DNA from: CBDFLS01 sp965249185
Lineage (GTDB): Bacteria; Chloroflexota; Dehalococcoidia; Lucifugimonadales; Australimonadaceae
Reading direction: 5' to 3'
Assembly (NCBI GenBank): GCA_965249185.1
Contig: CBDFLS010000002.1
Coordinates: 930,001 to 994,000, forward strand
DNA length: 64,000 nt
Shown here: piece after piece, positions 1 to 8,815 of the stretch
Layout: the number at the start of each line of letters is the position of its first letter
How positions within the stretch are numbered: position 1 is the first letter of the stretch
The notes under the pieces: generated by a model
Seen by the model: only the letters and a program-made list of their open reading frames with translations
Told to the model about the DNA's origin: nothing
Databases searched by the model: none
Position numbers and translations under genes: made by a program

Positions 1-101
1 AGCTTGACGGCGATCCGCAGCTTGTCCTGAACGGAGAGGCTGACCCCCTCCATCTGCGTGCCGTCCCGCAGAGTGGTGTCGTACAGCTTTACCTGCGCCA
101 T
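1..101 (-). CDS. cimA: Citramalate synthase (CimA-like), N-terminal fragment cut by window edge
   Basis: Only about the first 33 codons lie in the window. They start at an ATG read leftward from position 101, after a purine-rich GGGGAAGGGG stretch. The peptide contains KLYDTTLRDGTQ followed by a SLSVQDKLRIAVKL-type helix, the signature of the DRE-TIM metallolyase family (isopropylmalate, homocitrate and citramalate synthases). The SVxDKLRIA continuation resembles the citramalate synthases that make (R)-citramalate from pyruvate and acetyl-CoA for isoleucine synthesis. A T-box leader with a candidate isoleucine specifier lies upstream at 1016-1290 and supports this choice, but an IS now sits between leader and gene. 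2-Isopropylmalate synthase is the main alternative. Confidence 0.75.
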   Translation of the reverse strand, partial: MAQVKLYDTTLRDGTQMEGVSLSVQDKLRIAVK

Positions 102-170
102 CGTCGTTCCCCTTCCCCCGTGGCCATCTCAGCGGGTGGTCCCGCCGGCGGCCACGCGCATATAAAACAA

Positions 171-1015
171 GGGTATAGTCCCAAAACAGCCACCTGTGAG
201 AGAATGGTGGCATGGGACGGAAGATTGGGTGCCCTCGATGTCAACACGCCAAGAGCTGGAGCATTCGGCGAGGTAAGAGTCGTTGTGCAGCCTGCCACTA
301 CGAGTGGGTGCCCAGGGCGCTGCCGCTTCGGTTGTCGCCAGGGGAGTGGCGGCGACTGTTGCGCTGGTTCGTCTTGGGGCAGAGTGCCGAGGTGATTGCC
401 CAGGAGGCCCGCCTGGAGCGAAAGCGAGTCCTGCGAGCCCTGATCGTGGTGCGCCAGGCCATGGTCCGGGACGTTCCCCATGTCTTCTCCGGCGTGGTGG
501 AGGTCGACGAGACCTACCTGGGAGGTTCCTGGCGCAACAGGCGCCTGGCAAAGCGTGTTCAGGGCACGAAGCGGGGCCGTGGAACCACTAAGCAAGCCGT
601 CTTTGGGATCCTGTGTCGAGGTGGCCTGGTGTGGGCGCAAGTGGTACCTAACGTGGAAGCCAAGACGCTGCTGCCGCTCCTGCACCAACGCGTGCAACGT
701 GGCTCCATCGTCTGCTCGGACACCTTTACCAGCTACACGGGCGTCGCAGCGGGGGGCTACGTCCACCGGCTTGTGGACCACAGCCAGGCGTTCAGCGATC
801 GGCAAGGGAGCCACGTCAACGGCTTGGAGGGCTTCTGGGGTTATCTCAAGCGGCGTCTGGCAGCCAAAGGGGGAGTCCGCCGAGAACGGCTGCCCCTCTA
901 TCTTGCTGAGTATGTCTGGCGCTACAATCATCGGCGTCTGTTGGGACCAGAACAGGTTAAGACATTGTTCAAGCTGCTTCAAAGCTAATCCGGTGGCTAA
1001 AACGGGACTTTACCC
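171..1015 (+). mobile_element. IS1595-family insertion sequence, copy 1 (845 bp)
   Basis: A single-transposase IS with imperfect terminal inverted repeats. The left end reads GGGTATAGTCCC and the complement of the right end reads GGGTAAAGTCCC; both continue to AGCCACC at the same distance. A 7-bp direct repeat AAAACAA flanks it (164-170 and 1016-1022), close to the 8-bp duplications usual for this family. It landed in the T tract of the T-box terminator upstream of cimA. An apparently identical copy lies in opposite orientation at 36117-36961, so transposition was recent. Confidence 0.9.
212..988 (+). CDS. IS1595-family (ISXO2-like) transposase, copy 1
   Basis: A 258-residue DDE transposase. 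An N-terminal zinc ribbon is visible (CPRCQHAKSW, then CAACHYEW, residues about 7-33). It is followed by the ISXO2-like catalytic domain with VDETYLGG (first Asp), SDTFTSY (second Asp), and a C-terminal N-GLEGFWGYLKR segment holding the third acidic position, then the YNHRR helix typical of the family. The ATG at 212 gives the zinc ribbon its full length. It fills almost the whole IS, and the protein is identical to that at 36144-36920, so both copies look intact and potentially active. Confidence 0.93.
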   Translation: MGRKIGCPRCQHAKSWSIRRGKSRCAACHYEWVPRALPLRLSPGEWRRLLRWFVLGQSAEVIAQEARLERKRVLRALIVVRQAMVRDVPHVFSGVVEVDETYLGGSWRNRRLAKRVQGTKRGRGTTKQAVFGILCRGGLVWAQVVPNVEAKTLLPLLHQRVQRGSIVCSDTFTSYTGVAAGGYVHRLVDHSQAFSDRQGSHVNGLEGFWGYLKRRLAAKGGVRRERLPLYLAEYVWRYNHRRLLGPEQVKTLFKLLQS

Positions 1016-1049
1016 AAAACAAAGGCCGTCCCCTGCAAGGGACGGGCCT
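1016..1049 (-). terminator. T-box terminator hairpin with interrupted T tract
   Basis: On the minus strand AGGCCCGTCCC, a short loop, then GGGGACGGCCT form a strong hairpin followed by TTGTTTT. This is the terminator alternative of the T-box. The IS insertion point lies exactly at the end of this T tract. Confidence 0.85.
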
Positions 1050-1290
1050 GAAAAGGTTCCCGCGGTACCACCCTTATTCCCCGGTCGGACCGGGGCGCTT
1101 CGCAGGGCGCCAGCATGCCCTCGCCGCTGATAACGGGTGGCGGGCCCGGTCAGGCCTACTGGTCCCGGTGTACCGGAACGTTCGGCTGACGGCTCGGGAG
1201 GGATCTTCGAACGGGGTCGGCCCGCCGGCTTCCACCGGACCCGGCTCGCTGAGGGCGCAAGCCCCGTCTACTCGTCTCCGTCGTCGCCGT
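1016..1290 (-). promoter_or_regulatory. T-box leader (riboswitch) for cimA
   Basis: Read on the minus strand, the segment has the order of a T-box leader. Stem I begins with GGAGACGAGTAGACGGGG, whose ends pair with CCCCG and CCTCC downstream. These enclose a specifier loop containing GAAGATC, with ATC (Ile) at 1204-1202 as candidate specifier. The conserved AGCGAGCCGGG...GGTGGAAGCC region follows. Then comes the T-box itself, AAGGGTGGTACCGCGGGAAC (1075-1056), and a terminator. Uncharged tRNA binding should stabilise the antiterminator. The isoleucine reading fits a citramalate synthase target and is inferred; the T-box motif is directly visible. The IS at 171-1015 interrupts the path to the gene. 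Confidence 0.9.
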
Positions 1291-1297
1291 TGCTACG

Positions 1298-1327
1298 ACG
1301 GTACCACGCGCTTGCGAAAGGCGTCAA
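1298..1327 (-). promoter_or_regulatory. Putative promoter of the T-box/cimA transcript
   Basis: On the minus strand TTGACG (1327-1322) is followed after 18 nt by TACCGT (1303-1298). It lies just upstream of the predicted start of T-box stem I, the expected place. Only the spacing and -35 resemblance support it. Confidence 0.4.
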
Positions 1328-1394
1328 GGCGGTGCCGCCCCAAACCCAAGCCGGAACGCCGCCCGCCGCCATCGCTGCCCGCCGCCATCGCTGT

Positions 1395-1423
1395 TTGACA
1401 GTACGGGGCTTGAGGATTAGTTT
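1395..1423 (+). promoter_or_regulatory. Putative promoter of the deacylase gene
   Basis: TTGACA at 1395-1400 is followed after 17 nt by TAGTTT at 1418-1423, about 30 nt before the start codon at 1454. It is divergent from the T-box promoter. Confidence 0.4.
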
Positions 1424-1453
1424 TTCGGAAGGCTCAGCGGCTGGAGGTGAATT

Positions 1454-3157
1454 ATGGACCTGGTGATACGGAACGCACGTATCGTGGACGGCTCGGGGAT
1501 GCCCGCCTACCGCGGCGACGTGGGCGTCAAGGACGGCCGGATCGTGGGGATCGGAAAGATAGACGGCCCGGCCCGGCGAACCCTGGACGCCGATGGGAGA
1601 GTGGTCGCGCCGGGGTTCATCGATATCCACACCCACTTCGACGCGCAGGTGACCTGGGACCCGCTGTGCACCTTCTCCTGCTACCACGGGGTGACCACCG
1701 CCATCTTCGGGAACTGCTCGCTGGCCATGGCCCCCGTGGGCGCCGGCGACGAGGAGCGGTACTGGCTGTCGCAGATGCTGTCCTACGTGGAGGCCATCCC
1801 CCTCGAAGACCTGCAAGCGGGGGTCGCCTGGTCGTGGCACTCCATCGGCGAGTACATGGACGCGCTGGACAGGCGGCTCGGGATCAACGTCGGCTGCCTC
1901 ATCGGGCACTCGGCGGTGCGGCGCAACGTGATGGGGGAGGCGAGCCAGGAGCGCCACGCCACCGGGGCCGAGATCGAGGCCATGCAGCGCCTCGTGGCGG
2001 ACGGGATGGCCGCCGGCGCGCTGGGCCTCTCCTTCAGCCGGAGCCTCAGCCACCGGGACCTCCACGGCAGGCCGGACCCGGCCAGCGTGGCGTCCATGGA
2101 GGAGCTCCTGGCCCTGGCCCGGACGGTGGGCGACTCCGGCACCGGATGTCTTCAGGTCTCCAACGGGAGCATGAACGAGATGGCGGAGCAGATGTGCACC
2201 AAGCTCTCCCAGGCGAGCGGCCGCCCCGTGACGTACAACTCCATCAACCACTTCTGGAACGCTCCCAACCTCTGGAGAGAGCAGCTCGACTTCGTCGAGG
2301 AGACCGTCCGCCAAGGCAACCGCGCCTATCCGCAGACGAACGCCCGCCCGGCGGACCAGCACTTCACGTTCAAGAACTGCCCGCTCTTCCGCTCCTTTCC
2401 CATGTGGGACACGGTCATGGCCGGCTCAACCGAGGAGAAGCTGCGGGCGTTCAAGGACCCGGCGACGCGCGAAGCGCTCCGGGCCGGGATATCCGGAGAG
2501 CTGACGGAGCGGACCTTCTTCAACCGGCGCTGGGACCTGATGCTCGTGAACGCTCCGGCCCTGGAGCGCAACGCGGCGCTGAAGGGGAAGAGCATCGAGG
2601 AGATCGCCCGCCAGCGCGGGACCGATCCCTTCGACACGTTCCTGGACTTGGCCATCGAAGAGGACCTGAACACCTGGTTCGTGTCCACCAAGGTCATGGG
2701 TGGTGGAGACGAGGCCCAAGCGGCGTTGCTCAACAGTCCCTGCACGGTGCTCGGGCTCTCCGACGCGGGCGCCCACGTCACCTACGACCCCGGCTACGGC
2801 GCAACCACCTTCCTCCTGAGCTACTGGGTGAGAGAGCGGGGCGCCCTATCGCTGGAGGAGGCGGTCCGTAAGGTCACCTTCGTGCCGGCGTCGCTCTACG
2901 GCATGCACGACCGGGGGCTCCTGCGGCCGGGCATGGCCGCCGATATGGTCGTCTTCGACCCCGACACCATCGACCTGGAGGAGGTGGAGGAGGTCCACGA
3001 CCTCCCAGCCGGCGGCGCGCGTCTGAAGCAGCTCGCCAAAGGCATCGAGTGGACCATCGTCAACGGCGAGGTGCTCATCGAGCGGGGCGAGCACACCGGG
3101 ACCTATCCCGGCAGGGTCGCCCGGAACAGGTCCCACGCGGCGTCGCTCGTGTCCTAA
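1454..3157 (+). CDS. N-acyl-D-amino-acid deacylase family amidohydrolase
   Basis: A 567-residue protein of the amidohydrolase superfamily (D-aminoacylase group), about the usual length. It opens with the beta-sandwich strand MDLVIRNARIVDGSG. The metal-binding GFIDIHTHFDAQ follows at residues 55-66, then TTAIFGNCS with the cysteine characteristic of D-aminoacylases, and LGLSFSRS. A late GLSDAGAHVTYD block carries the conserved Asp and His. The family hydrolyses N-acyl-D-amino acids, D-glutamate peptides or related amides; the substrate cannot be read here. The start is fixed by GGAGGTGA seven bases upstream. It lies upstream of an aldolase/dehydrogenase and an LLM oxidoreductase in the same direction, probably catabolic genes. 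Confidence 0.88.
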   Translation: MDLVIRNARIVDGSGMPAYRGDVGVKDGRIVGIGKIDGPARRTLDADGRVVAPGFIDIHTHFDAQVTWDPLCTFSCYHGVTTAIFGNCSLAMAPVGAGDEERYWLSQMLSYVEAIPLEDLQAGVAWSWHSIGEYMDALDRRLGINVGCLIGHSAVRRNVMGEASQERHATGAEIEAMQRLVADGMAAGALGLSFSRSLSHRDLHGRPDPASVASMEELLALARTVGDSGTGCLQVSNGSMNEMAEQMCTKLSQASGRPVTYNSINHFWNAPNLWREQLDFVEETVRQGNRAYPQTNARPADQHFTFKNCPLFRSFPMWDTVMAGSTEEKLRAFKDPATREALRAGISGELTERTFFNRRWDLMLVNAPALERNAALKGKSIEEIARQRGTDPFDTFLDLAIEEDLNTWFVSTKVMGGGDEAQAALLNSPCTVLGLSDAGAHVTYDPGYGATTFLLSYWVRERGALSLEEAVRKVTFVPASLYGMHDRGLLRPGMAADMVVFDPDTIDLEEVEEVHDLPAGGARLKQLAKGIEWTIVNGEVLIERGEHTGTYPGRVARNRSHAASLVS

Positions 3158-3330
3158 TGCGCCCTGCGCCGTGTCCTAATGTGCCTACGATAGGCGTCCG
3201 GCTCGGTCCCCACTGAGCCTTCCATCGTCGCGCATCTCCTTGACGCCCGCCGCCGCCGCTCCGTACCATGGCGGTGGCCCAATTCCTGTCCTCGGGGCAC
3301 TCCACTTCGAGCAACGCGCGGGGAGGCGAC

Positions 3331-5391
3331 GTGCAGAACCGCTGGTCTGAGAGCGAGGCCGCCGGCAAGGACGACCTCGACATGCTGGTGCACCAGAGCC
3401 GGCTCATGGGCGCCGAGCCCGACCTGGTGCTCTGGGGCGGCGGCAACACCTCCATCAAGCTCGACGAGCAGGACTTCCGGGGCCGGCCCACCCGGGTCAT
3501 GCGCATCAAGGGCTCCGGCTCCGATATGAAGAGCATCGAGCGCAAGCACTTCCCCGGCGTGCGCATGGACGACGTGTTCTCGCTCTTCGAGCGCGAGGAG
3601 ATGTCCGACGACGAGATGGTGCGCCACCTGGCGCTCTCCCTTATGGAGCCCGACTCACCCCGGCCGTCCATCGAGACGCTGCTCCACGCCTTCCTGCCCT
3701 ACAAGAGCATCGCCCACTCCCACGCCGACGCCATCCTCTCGCTGACCAATAACGCGCGCGCCACCGAGGTCCTCGGCACCGTCTACGGACGGGAGGTGGC
3801 GCTGGTCCCCTACCGACGGCCGGGCTTCGTCCTCTCCAAAGAGGTTGCCTGGGCCGTCAAGCGCAGCCCCCGTGCCCGGGCGGTGGTGCTCCTGAACCAC
3901 GGCCTCATCACCTGGGGGTCCACGGCCAAGGAGGCCTACGACATCCATGTGGAGATGGTGAGCAAGGCGGAGGAGTACACCGACAAGCACGCCGCCGGCA
4001 AGATGGTCTTCGGCGGGGTCAAGCAGAAGTGGCTGGAGGCCGATGACCGCGCCTACATCGCCGCCGCCGTGGCACCCACCCTTCGGGGGCTGGTGGGCCA
4101 GGACCGCCGCATGCTGCTCCGGTTCGACGACTCCAAGAAGGTGCTGGACATGGCGAGCTCCCACCGGGGCAGCGAGCTGACCGGCATCGGAGCCGCCACG
4201 CCGGACCACCTGATTCAGACCAAGCAGCTCCCCCTCTGGCTGGACGTCTCCGACCCGGAGGAGCTGCCCCAGGTGCTGGCGGCCATGCACCAGGGCGTGC
4301 TGGATTACACGGAACGTTACCGCCAGTGGTTCGAGCAGCATCGGGCGGGCGACACTGGCATGCTGGACCCGTGCCCCCGCGTGGTGCTGCTGCCGGGCGT
4401 GGGCATGTGGACCACGGGCCGGGACATGCGCGCCACCCGCGTAACGGCCGATATCTACCAGCACACCATTGGAATCATCGCCGGCGCCCAGGCCGTCGGC
4501 GACTACGCCACCCTTTCGTCCCAGGACGTCTACGACGCCGAGTACTGGCCTCTGGAGCTGTACAAGCTCACCCTGGCGCCGCCGGAGAAGGAGCTGGCCC
4601 GCCGGGTGGCCCTGGTCACCGGCGCCGCCAGCGGCATCGGCCGGGCCATCGCCCGGCGCCTGGCCGCTGAGGGCGCCCACGTGGTGGTCACCGACTTGGA
4701 TGCCGAGGGCGCCCAGCGGGTGGCCGACGAGCTGGTGGCCGTCCACGGCGCCGAGCGGGCCGTCGCTTGCGGCATGGACGTGACCAGCGAGGAGGCGGTG
4801 GCCGCCGCCTTCCGTCAGGCGCGGCTCACCTACGGCGGCCTCGACGTGGTGGTGTCCAACGCCGGCGTCGCCACCGTGGGGCTGCTCCAGGACCTGACCG
4901 TCGAGGAATGGCAGCGGTCCCTGGACGTCAACGCCACCGGCCACTTCCTGGTGGCCCGCGAGGCGGTGAAGCTGCTACGCGGGCAGAACACGGGCGGGAG
5001 CATCGTCTTCGTGGGCACCAAGAACGTCCCCTCGCCGGGCAAGGAGTTCGGCGCCTACAGCGCCGCGAAGGCGGCCGAGGCCCAGCTCGCCCGGGTGCTG
5101 GCCATTGAGAACGGCGAGCACGGCATTCGGGTGAACATCATCAACCCCGATGCCGTCTTCCGCGACTCCAACCTCTGGTCGCCCCAGGTCCGGGCCCAGC
5201 GGGCCGCCGCCCACGGCATCGCCGAGGAGGAGATGGAGGAGTTCTACCGCCAGCGCAATCTGCTCCATGCGGCGGTGACCACCGAGGACGTGGCCGAGGC
5301 GGCCTTCCTCTTCGCCAGCGACCGTACCGCCAAGACCACCGGCGCCATGCTGCCCGTGGACGGCGGCCTGCGCGACGCCTTCCCCCGCTAG
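3331..5391 (+). CDS. Bifunctional class II aldolase/short-chain dehydrogenase
   Basis: A two-domain protein like RhaD/RhaE-type rhamnulose-phosphate aldolase/lactaldehyde dehydrogenases. The N-terminal half is an AraD-like class II aldolase: WGGGNTSIK, RIKGSGSD, the metal-binding IAHSHADAIL, and a later VLLNHGLITWG histidine. The C-terminal half is a classical SDR with the nucleotide motif TGAASGIGRAIA, the VSNAGVA motif and the catalytic YSAAKAAE. The reading frame is open from 3268, but I prefer GTG at 3331 because GGGGAGG lies five bases upstream and the aldolase fold begins soon after. That gives 686 residues. It would cleave a phosphorylated or acidic sugar and oxidise or reduce a product; the exact sugar is unknown. 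Confidence 0.87.
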   Translation: MQNRWSESEAAGKDDLDMLVHQSRLMGAEPDLVLWGGGNTSIKLDEQDFRGRPTRVMRIKGSGSDMKSIERKHFPGVRMDDVFSLFEREEMSDDEMVRHLALSLMEPDSPRPSIETLLHAFLPYKSIAHSHADAILSLTNNARATEVLGTVYGREVALVPYRRPGFVLSKEVAWAVKRSPRARAVVLLNHGLITWGSTAKEAYDIHVEMVSKAEEYTDKHAAGKMVFGGVKQKWLEADDRAYIAAAVAPTLRGLVGQDRRMLLRFDDSKKVLDMASSHRGSELTGIGAATPDHLIQTKQLPLWLDVSDPEELPQVLAAMHQGVLDYTERYRQWFEQHRAGDTGMLDPCPRVVLLPGVGMWTTGRDMRATRVTADIYQHTIGIIAGAQAVGDYATLSSQDVYDAEYWPLELYKLTLAPPEKELARRVALVTGAASGIGRAIARRLAAEGAHVVVTDLDAEGAQRVADELVAVHGAERAVACGMDVTSEEAVAAAFRQARLTYGGLDVVVSNAGVATVGLLQDLTVEEWQRSLDVNATGHFLVAREAVKLLRGQNTGGSIVFVGTKNVPSPGKEFGAYSAAKAAEAQLARVLAIENGEHGIRVNIINPDAVFRDSNLWSPQVRAQRAAAHGIAEEEMEEFYRQRNLLHAAVTTEDVAEAAFLFASDRTAKTTGAMLPVDGGLRDAFPR

Positions 5392-5443
5392 GGTGCGTGG
5401 TCCGCAGCCGGCCGTCGTTCCATAACACGCTTGGGAGCGCGCC

Positions 5444-6381
5444 ATGAAGTTCGGCTTCCACAACACATCCTTCAAGCCCTCCACGGGCCGGCCCCAGGAC
5501 ATGTACCCCGAGCTGCGGGAGCGGACGCTCTGGGCCGACGAAGCGGCTTCGACTACCTCACGGTCATGGACCACGTGTACCAGATCGCGCTGGCGGGCCC
5601 CCGGGACGAGCCCTTCATGGAGGGCTGGATGGCTCTGGCGGCCATGGCCGAGATGACACATCGGGTGGAGCTGGGCAGCCTGGTCACGGGCGTGGGCTAC
5701 CGGAACCCGGCGCTGCTGGCCAGGATGTTCGGCACCCTGGACCTGCTCAGCGGGGGCCGGGCCTTTCTCGGCATCGGTGCGGGCTGGAACCGCGAGGAGT
5801 TCGAGAGCTACGGCTACGGCCACGGCCGCGAGTTCCCCCGGCCAGGGCTGCGCCTGGCCCAGCTCCGGGAGGCCGTCCAGCTCATCAAGACCATGTGGAG
5901 CGAGCCCCGGGCCACCTATTTGGGCGAGCACCACTCCATCCGGGACGCCATCCTGGAGCCGAAGCCGCTCCAGCGCCCACGGCTCATGATCGCCGGCGGC
6001 GGCGAGCGGGTCATGCTCCGCCTCGTGGCGGAGGAGGGTGACATGTGCAACTTCTTCGGCTCGCCCCGGAACGTGGCCCACAAGGTGGAGGTGCTGCGAG
6101 GCCACTGCCAGGACGCGGGCCGCGATATGGCTCAGATCGAGGTGACGAAGTGGGACGTCCTCATCATGGCGTCCACCAGGGAGCGGGCGGAGGAGAAGTG
6201 GCGCGCCCGCAACCGGCCGAACGAGGAGTACCGGGGCTTGGTGGGCACTCCGGACGACGTCATCTCCATCGTGCGCGAGTTCCAGGAGGTGGGCGTGCAG
6301 GGCATCTTCCTGAGCGTCCCCGGCAACGACGCCGAGTCCCGGGAGCTCTTCGTCCGCGAGGTGATGCCCGCTTTCCGGTGA
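5444..6381 (+). pseudogene. LLM-class flavin-dependent oxidoreductase with a -1 frameshift
   Basis: The true N-terminus starts at ATG 5444 (MKFGFHNTSFKPS...). It reads to TLWADEA and then loses frame: the continuation GFDYLTVMDHVYQIA is one frame away. Restoring one base in the G run at about 5543-5547 rejoins the two parts into a protein of about 312 residues. The rest shows luciferase-like features: LGSLVTGVGYRNPALLARM, LDLLSGGRAFLGIGAGWN, and PRLMIAGGGERVMLRLVAEE. Such enzymes use FMN or F420 on small organic substrates. The break is either a real pseudogenising mutation or a base missed in sequencing; the rest shows no decay, so an assembly error is quite possible. Confidence 0.8.
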
Positions 6382-6387
6382 GCGAGT

Positions 6388-6915
6388 CTACATGCGCATC
6401 AGCGCGGTCAGGGGGCGGCCGCCGAGCCGCGAGCGCCCCGCCAGCGCCTCCAGCTCGATGAGCACGGCGATGCCCGCGATCTCGGCCCCCGAACGCTCCA
6501 CCAGACCAATGGTCGCCGCCAGCGTGCCGCCGGTGGCCAGCACATCGTCCACGATGAGCACCCGTTGGTGTGCCGCCAGGGCGTCTTCATGGATCTCGAT
6601 GACCGCCTCGCCGTACTCCAGGGCGTACTCCGCCCGCAGCGTGTGGAAGGGGAGCTTGTCCACCTTCCGCACGGGCACGAAGCCCGCCCCCAACTCCAGG
6701 GCCATGGGCGCGCCCAGCAGGTAGCCCCTCGCCTCGATGGCCACCACCTGGTCGATGCGCTCTGCCCTGAACGGCTCGCACATGTCGAGGATCGTTTGCT
6801 TGTAGGCCGGGCCGTTCTGGAGCAGCGGGGTGATGTCCCGGAAGAGGATTCCGGGCTGGGGGAAGTCCGGGACATCCCGGATGAAGCGTGCGTATTCCAT
6901 GGGCATGCGGCGCAT
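6388..6915 (-). CDS. apt: Adenine phosphoribosyltransferase
   Basis: This 175-residue type I phosphoribosyltransferase makes AMP from adenine and PRPP in purine salvage. The APT start is recognisable: IRDVPDFPQPGILFRDITPLL. It is followed by VVAIEARGYLLGAPMALELG, PVRKVDKLP and the PRPP-binding VLIVDDVLATGGT. ATGs at 6915, 6906 and 6900 are possible starts; the family usually begins just before the IRDVPDFP block, so 6900 is plausible. It is convergent with the LLM gene and leaves only a few bases between stops. It may be cotranscribed with the hydrolase gene upstream on the same strand. Confidence 0.95.
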   Translation of the reverse strand: MRRMPMEYARFIRDVPDFPQPGILFRDITPLLQNGPAYKQTILDMCEPFRAERIDQVVAIEARGYLLGAPMALELGAGFVPVRKVDKLPFHTLRAEYALEYGEAVIEIHEDALAAHQRVLIVDDVLATGGTLAATIGLVERSGAEIAGIAVLIELEALAGRSRLGGRPLTALMRM

Positions 6916-6946
6916 GCTCCCTACGGGGCTCCGGGGGTGCTCTCCG

Positions 6947-7846
6947 CTACTTCTTCTTCAGGAACTTGAGGAGCACCTCGTCGTGCTCCTCGGGGTGCTC
7001 CCAGTGGGGCCAGTGGGCGGCGTCGTGCATGCAGTAGTGCTCGGAGCCCGGGATGAGGCTGGCCAGGTACTCGCCCACCTCGGCTCCCTGCCCCGGGTTG
7101 CTGTCGGTCCAGAACACCAGGCACTTGGGCTTGAAGTTCTGGCACTCCTCCTCCTCGTACCGCTTCACCGTCATGGGGAAGCCGCCCAGGCCGTACATGT
7201 TCCGCATGGACTTGTTGATCTCTGGGTTCGTGTAGAGCTTGAAGCGCCCCTCCACCATCTCGTCGGTCACCCGCTCTGGCGAGGCCATGAGCCACTGGAG
7301 CCGCTTGCGGACCGACTCCATGCTCAGGTCGAGGATGGCGCCCTGCGAGAGGTTCCTCAGCGTTTCGCCTCCGCCGGCGGGCTGCTCGCCGAAGGTGCGC
7401 TTGAAGTTCACCGGCGCGCCGGTGTTCAGGATGATCTTGCCGCACCGCTCGGGCCACTGCATGCCCATGACAAAGGCGATGGCCGCGCCCATGGAGCATC
7501 CTTCCACGTGGGCCTGCTTGATCCCCTCGGCGTCCATCATGTCCAGCACCGCCTCCGCCTGCCGTATGGTTCGGTTCCCACCCTCGCCGTCGAAGGGCTC
7601 CTTGGTGGAGAAGCCGTGGTAGAGGGCGTCGATAGCGTAGACGTGATAGTGCTGGGCCAGGTTCATGAGGTTGCGCGCCCAGGTCTCGGCGTAGCCCCCG
7701 ATACCGTGGATCAGGATGAGGGCCTCGCCGGAGCCGGCCTCGATGGCACGGGTGGTATACTTTTTGCCTTTGATGAACCTGGTCTGGGTGCCAAGCAGCT
7801 CCACCCAGTTTGACTTCCACTTGGTCTCGGTCCGTGTAGTCGCCAT
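6947..7846 (-). CDS. Alpha/beta hydrolase
   Basis: A hydrolase of 299 residues. It shows the oxyanion strand ALILIHGIGGYAETW, the conserved YAIDALYHGFS, the nucleophile elbow EGCSMGAAIAF (G-x-S-x-G) and a C-terminal HDAAHWPHWEHP histidine region. The start at 7846 (MATTRTETKW) is preferred over 7861 because GGAGGAG lies just upstream. It resembles meta-cleavage-product hydrolases and other esterases, but no substrate can be named. It runs in the same direction as apt, 31 bp upstream of it. Confidence 0.87.
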   Translation of the reverse strand: MATTRTETKWKSNWVELLGTQTRFIKGKKYTTRAIEAGSGEALILIHGIGGYAETWARNLMNLAQHYHVYAIDALYHGFSTKEPFDGEGGNRTIRQAEAVLDMMDAEGIKQAHVEGCSMGAAIAFVMGMQWPERCGKIILNTGAPVNFKRTFGEQPAGGGETLRNLSQGAILDLSMESVRKRLQWLMASPERVTDEMVEGRFKLYTNPEINKSMRNMYGLGGFPMTVKRYEEEECQNFKPKCLVFWTDSNPGQGAEVGEYLASLIPGSEHYCMHDAAHWPHWEHPEEHDEVLLKFLKKK

Positions 7847-7918
7847 GCGCTTCTCCTCCACAGTGAGTGATACGAGCCCCTTATATCATCGGCGGCATGG
7901 GAATGCAACGCCGCCATC

Positions 7919-8680
7919 GTGTCCAGCGGTGACCGCGTAGTGGCCGTGGATGCCCGACGCTACGAGGGGCCGCTCACCGGAGCGCTGGGCGAGCTGCAGC
8001 GGCGCATCGTCGCCTGCCGCGCCTGCCCCCGGCTGGTGGAGCACCGGGAGCGCATGGCCGAGGAGAAGCGCGCCAGGTATGCCGGCTGGACCTATTGGGG
8101 CGCGCCGGTCCCCAGCCACGGCGATCCCCAGGCACGCCTGCTGCTGATGGGCCTGGCCCCCGCCTCCCACGGCGCCAACCGGACGGGACGCCTGTTCACC
8201 GGAGACCCCACGGCGGACTTTCTGGTGGCCGCGCTCCATCGCGCCGGGTTCGCCAGCCAGCCCACCTCCCGGCACCGCGACGACGGCCTGGAGATGATCG
8301 ACGCTTACGAGCTGGCCGTGGTGCGGTGCGCTCCTCCCCAGGACAAGCCCACCACCCAGGAGCAGCACACGTGCCGCGCCTTCCTCCGGGAGGAGATGGA
8401 GCTGCTGCCCAACGTTCGCGCGGTGCTCGCCTTTGGGCGCATCGCCTTCGACAACTACCTGCGCGCCCTCTCGGAGCGGCTGGGCCGGCGGCTCCGCTTC
8501 CCGTTCAAGCACGGCGCGGGGTACGAGATGGAAGCCGGGCTGCCCACGCTCTTCGTCTCGTACCATCCGAGCCCCCGCAACACCAACACCGGACGGCTCA
8601 CGGTGGACGCGCTCGATCTGGTGTTTGCGGGCGTCCGCCGGTGGCTGGACGAGCCCGGCTCGATGGGGTTAAGCGTGTGA
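7919..8680 (+). CDS. Uracil-DNA glycosylase, family 5-like
   Basis: A 253-residue DNA repair glycosylase. Near the N-terminus is a cysteine pair RACPRL of the Fe-S type found in family 4/5 enzymes. The first active-site motif is GLAPASHGANRTGRLFTGD, with Ala rather than the Glu of family 4, and the last is SYHPSPRNTNTG. Together these point to the family 5 (UdgB) branch, which removes uracil and other deaminated bases. The start is GTG with no clear ribosome-binding site, so it may be a few codons off. It is divergent from the alpha/beta hydrolase gene. Confidence 0.85.
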   Translation: MSSGDRVVAVDARRYEGPLTGALGELQRRIVACRACPRLVEHRERMAEEKRARYAGWTYWGAPVPSHGDPQARLLLMGLAPASHGANRTGRLFTGDPTADFLVAALHRAGFASQPTSRHRDDGLEMIDAYELAVVRCAPPQDKPTTQEQHTCRAFLREEMELLPNVRAVLAFGRIAFDNYLRALSERLGRRLRFPFKHGAGYEMEAGLPTLFVSYHPSPRNTNTGRLTVDALDLVFAGVRRWLDEPGSMGLSV

Positions 8681-8815
8681 GGAGGCCTCCCGGCTGGGAG
8701 ATTCGAAGCCCGCGAGGCTCCCATCCCGCGCGTCCGCGAGTATAATGGGCCGCGCCGCTGCGGTGGCGTTTGTGGGCGCGGGCAGCGTCGACGCCGGCGG
8801 AGGGAGGTACAGGCC

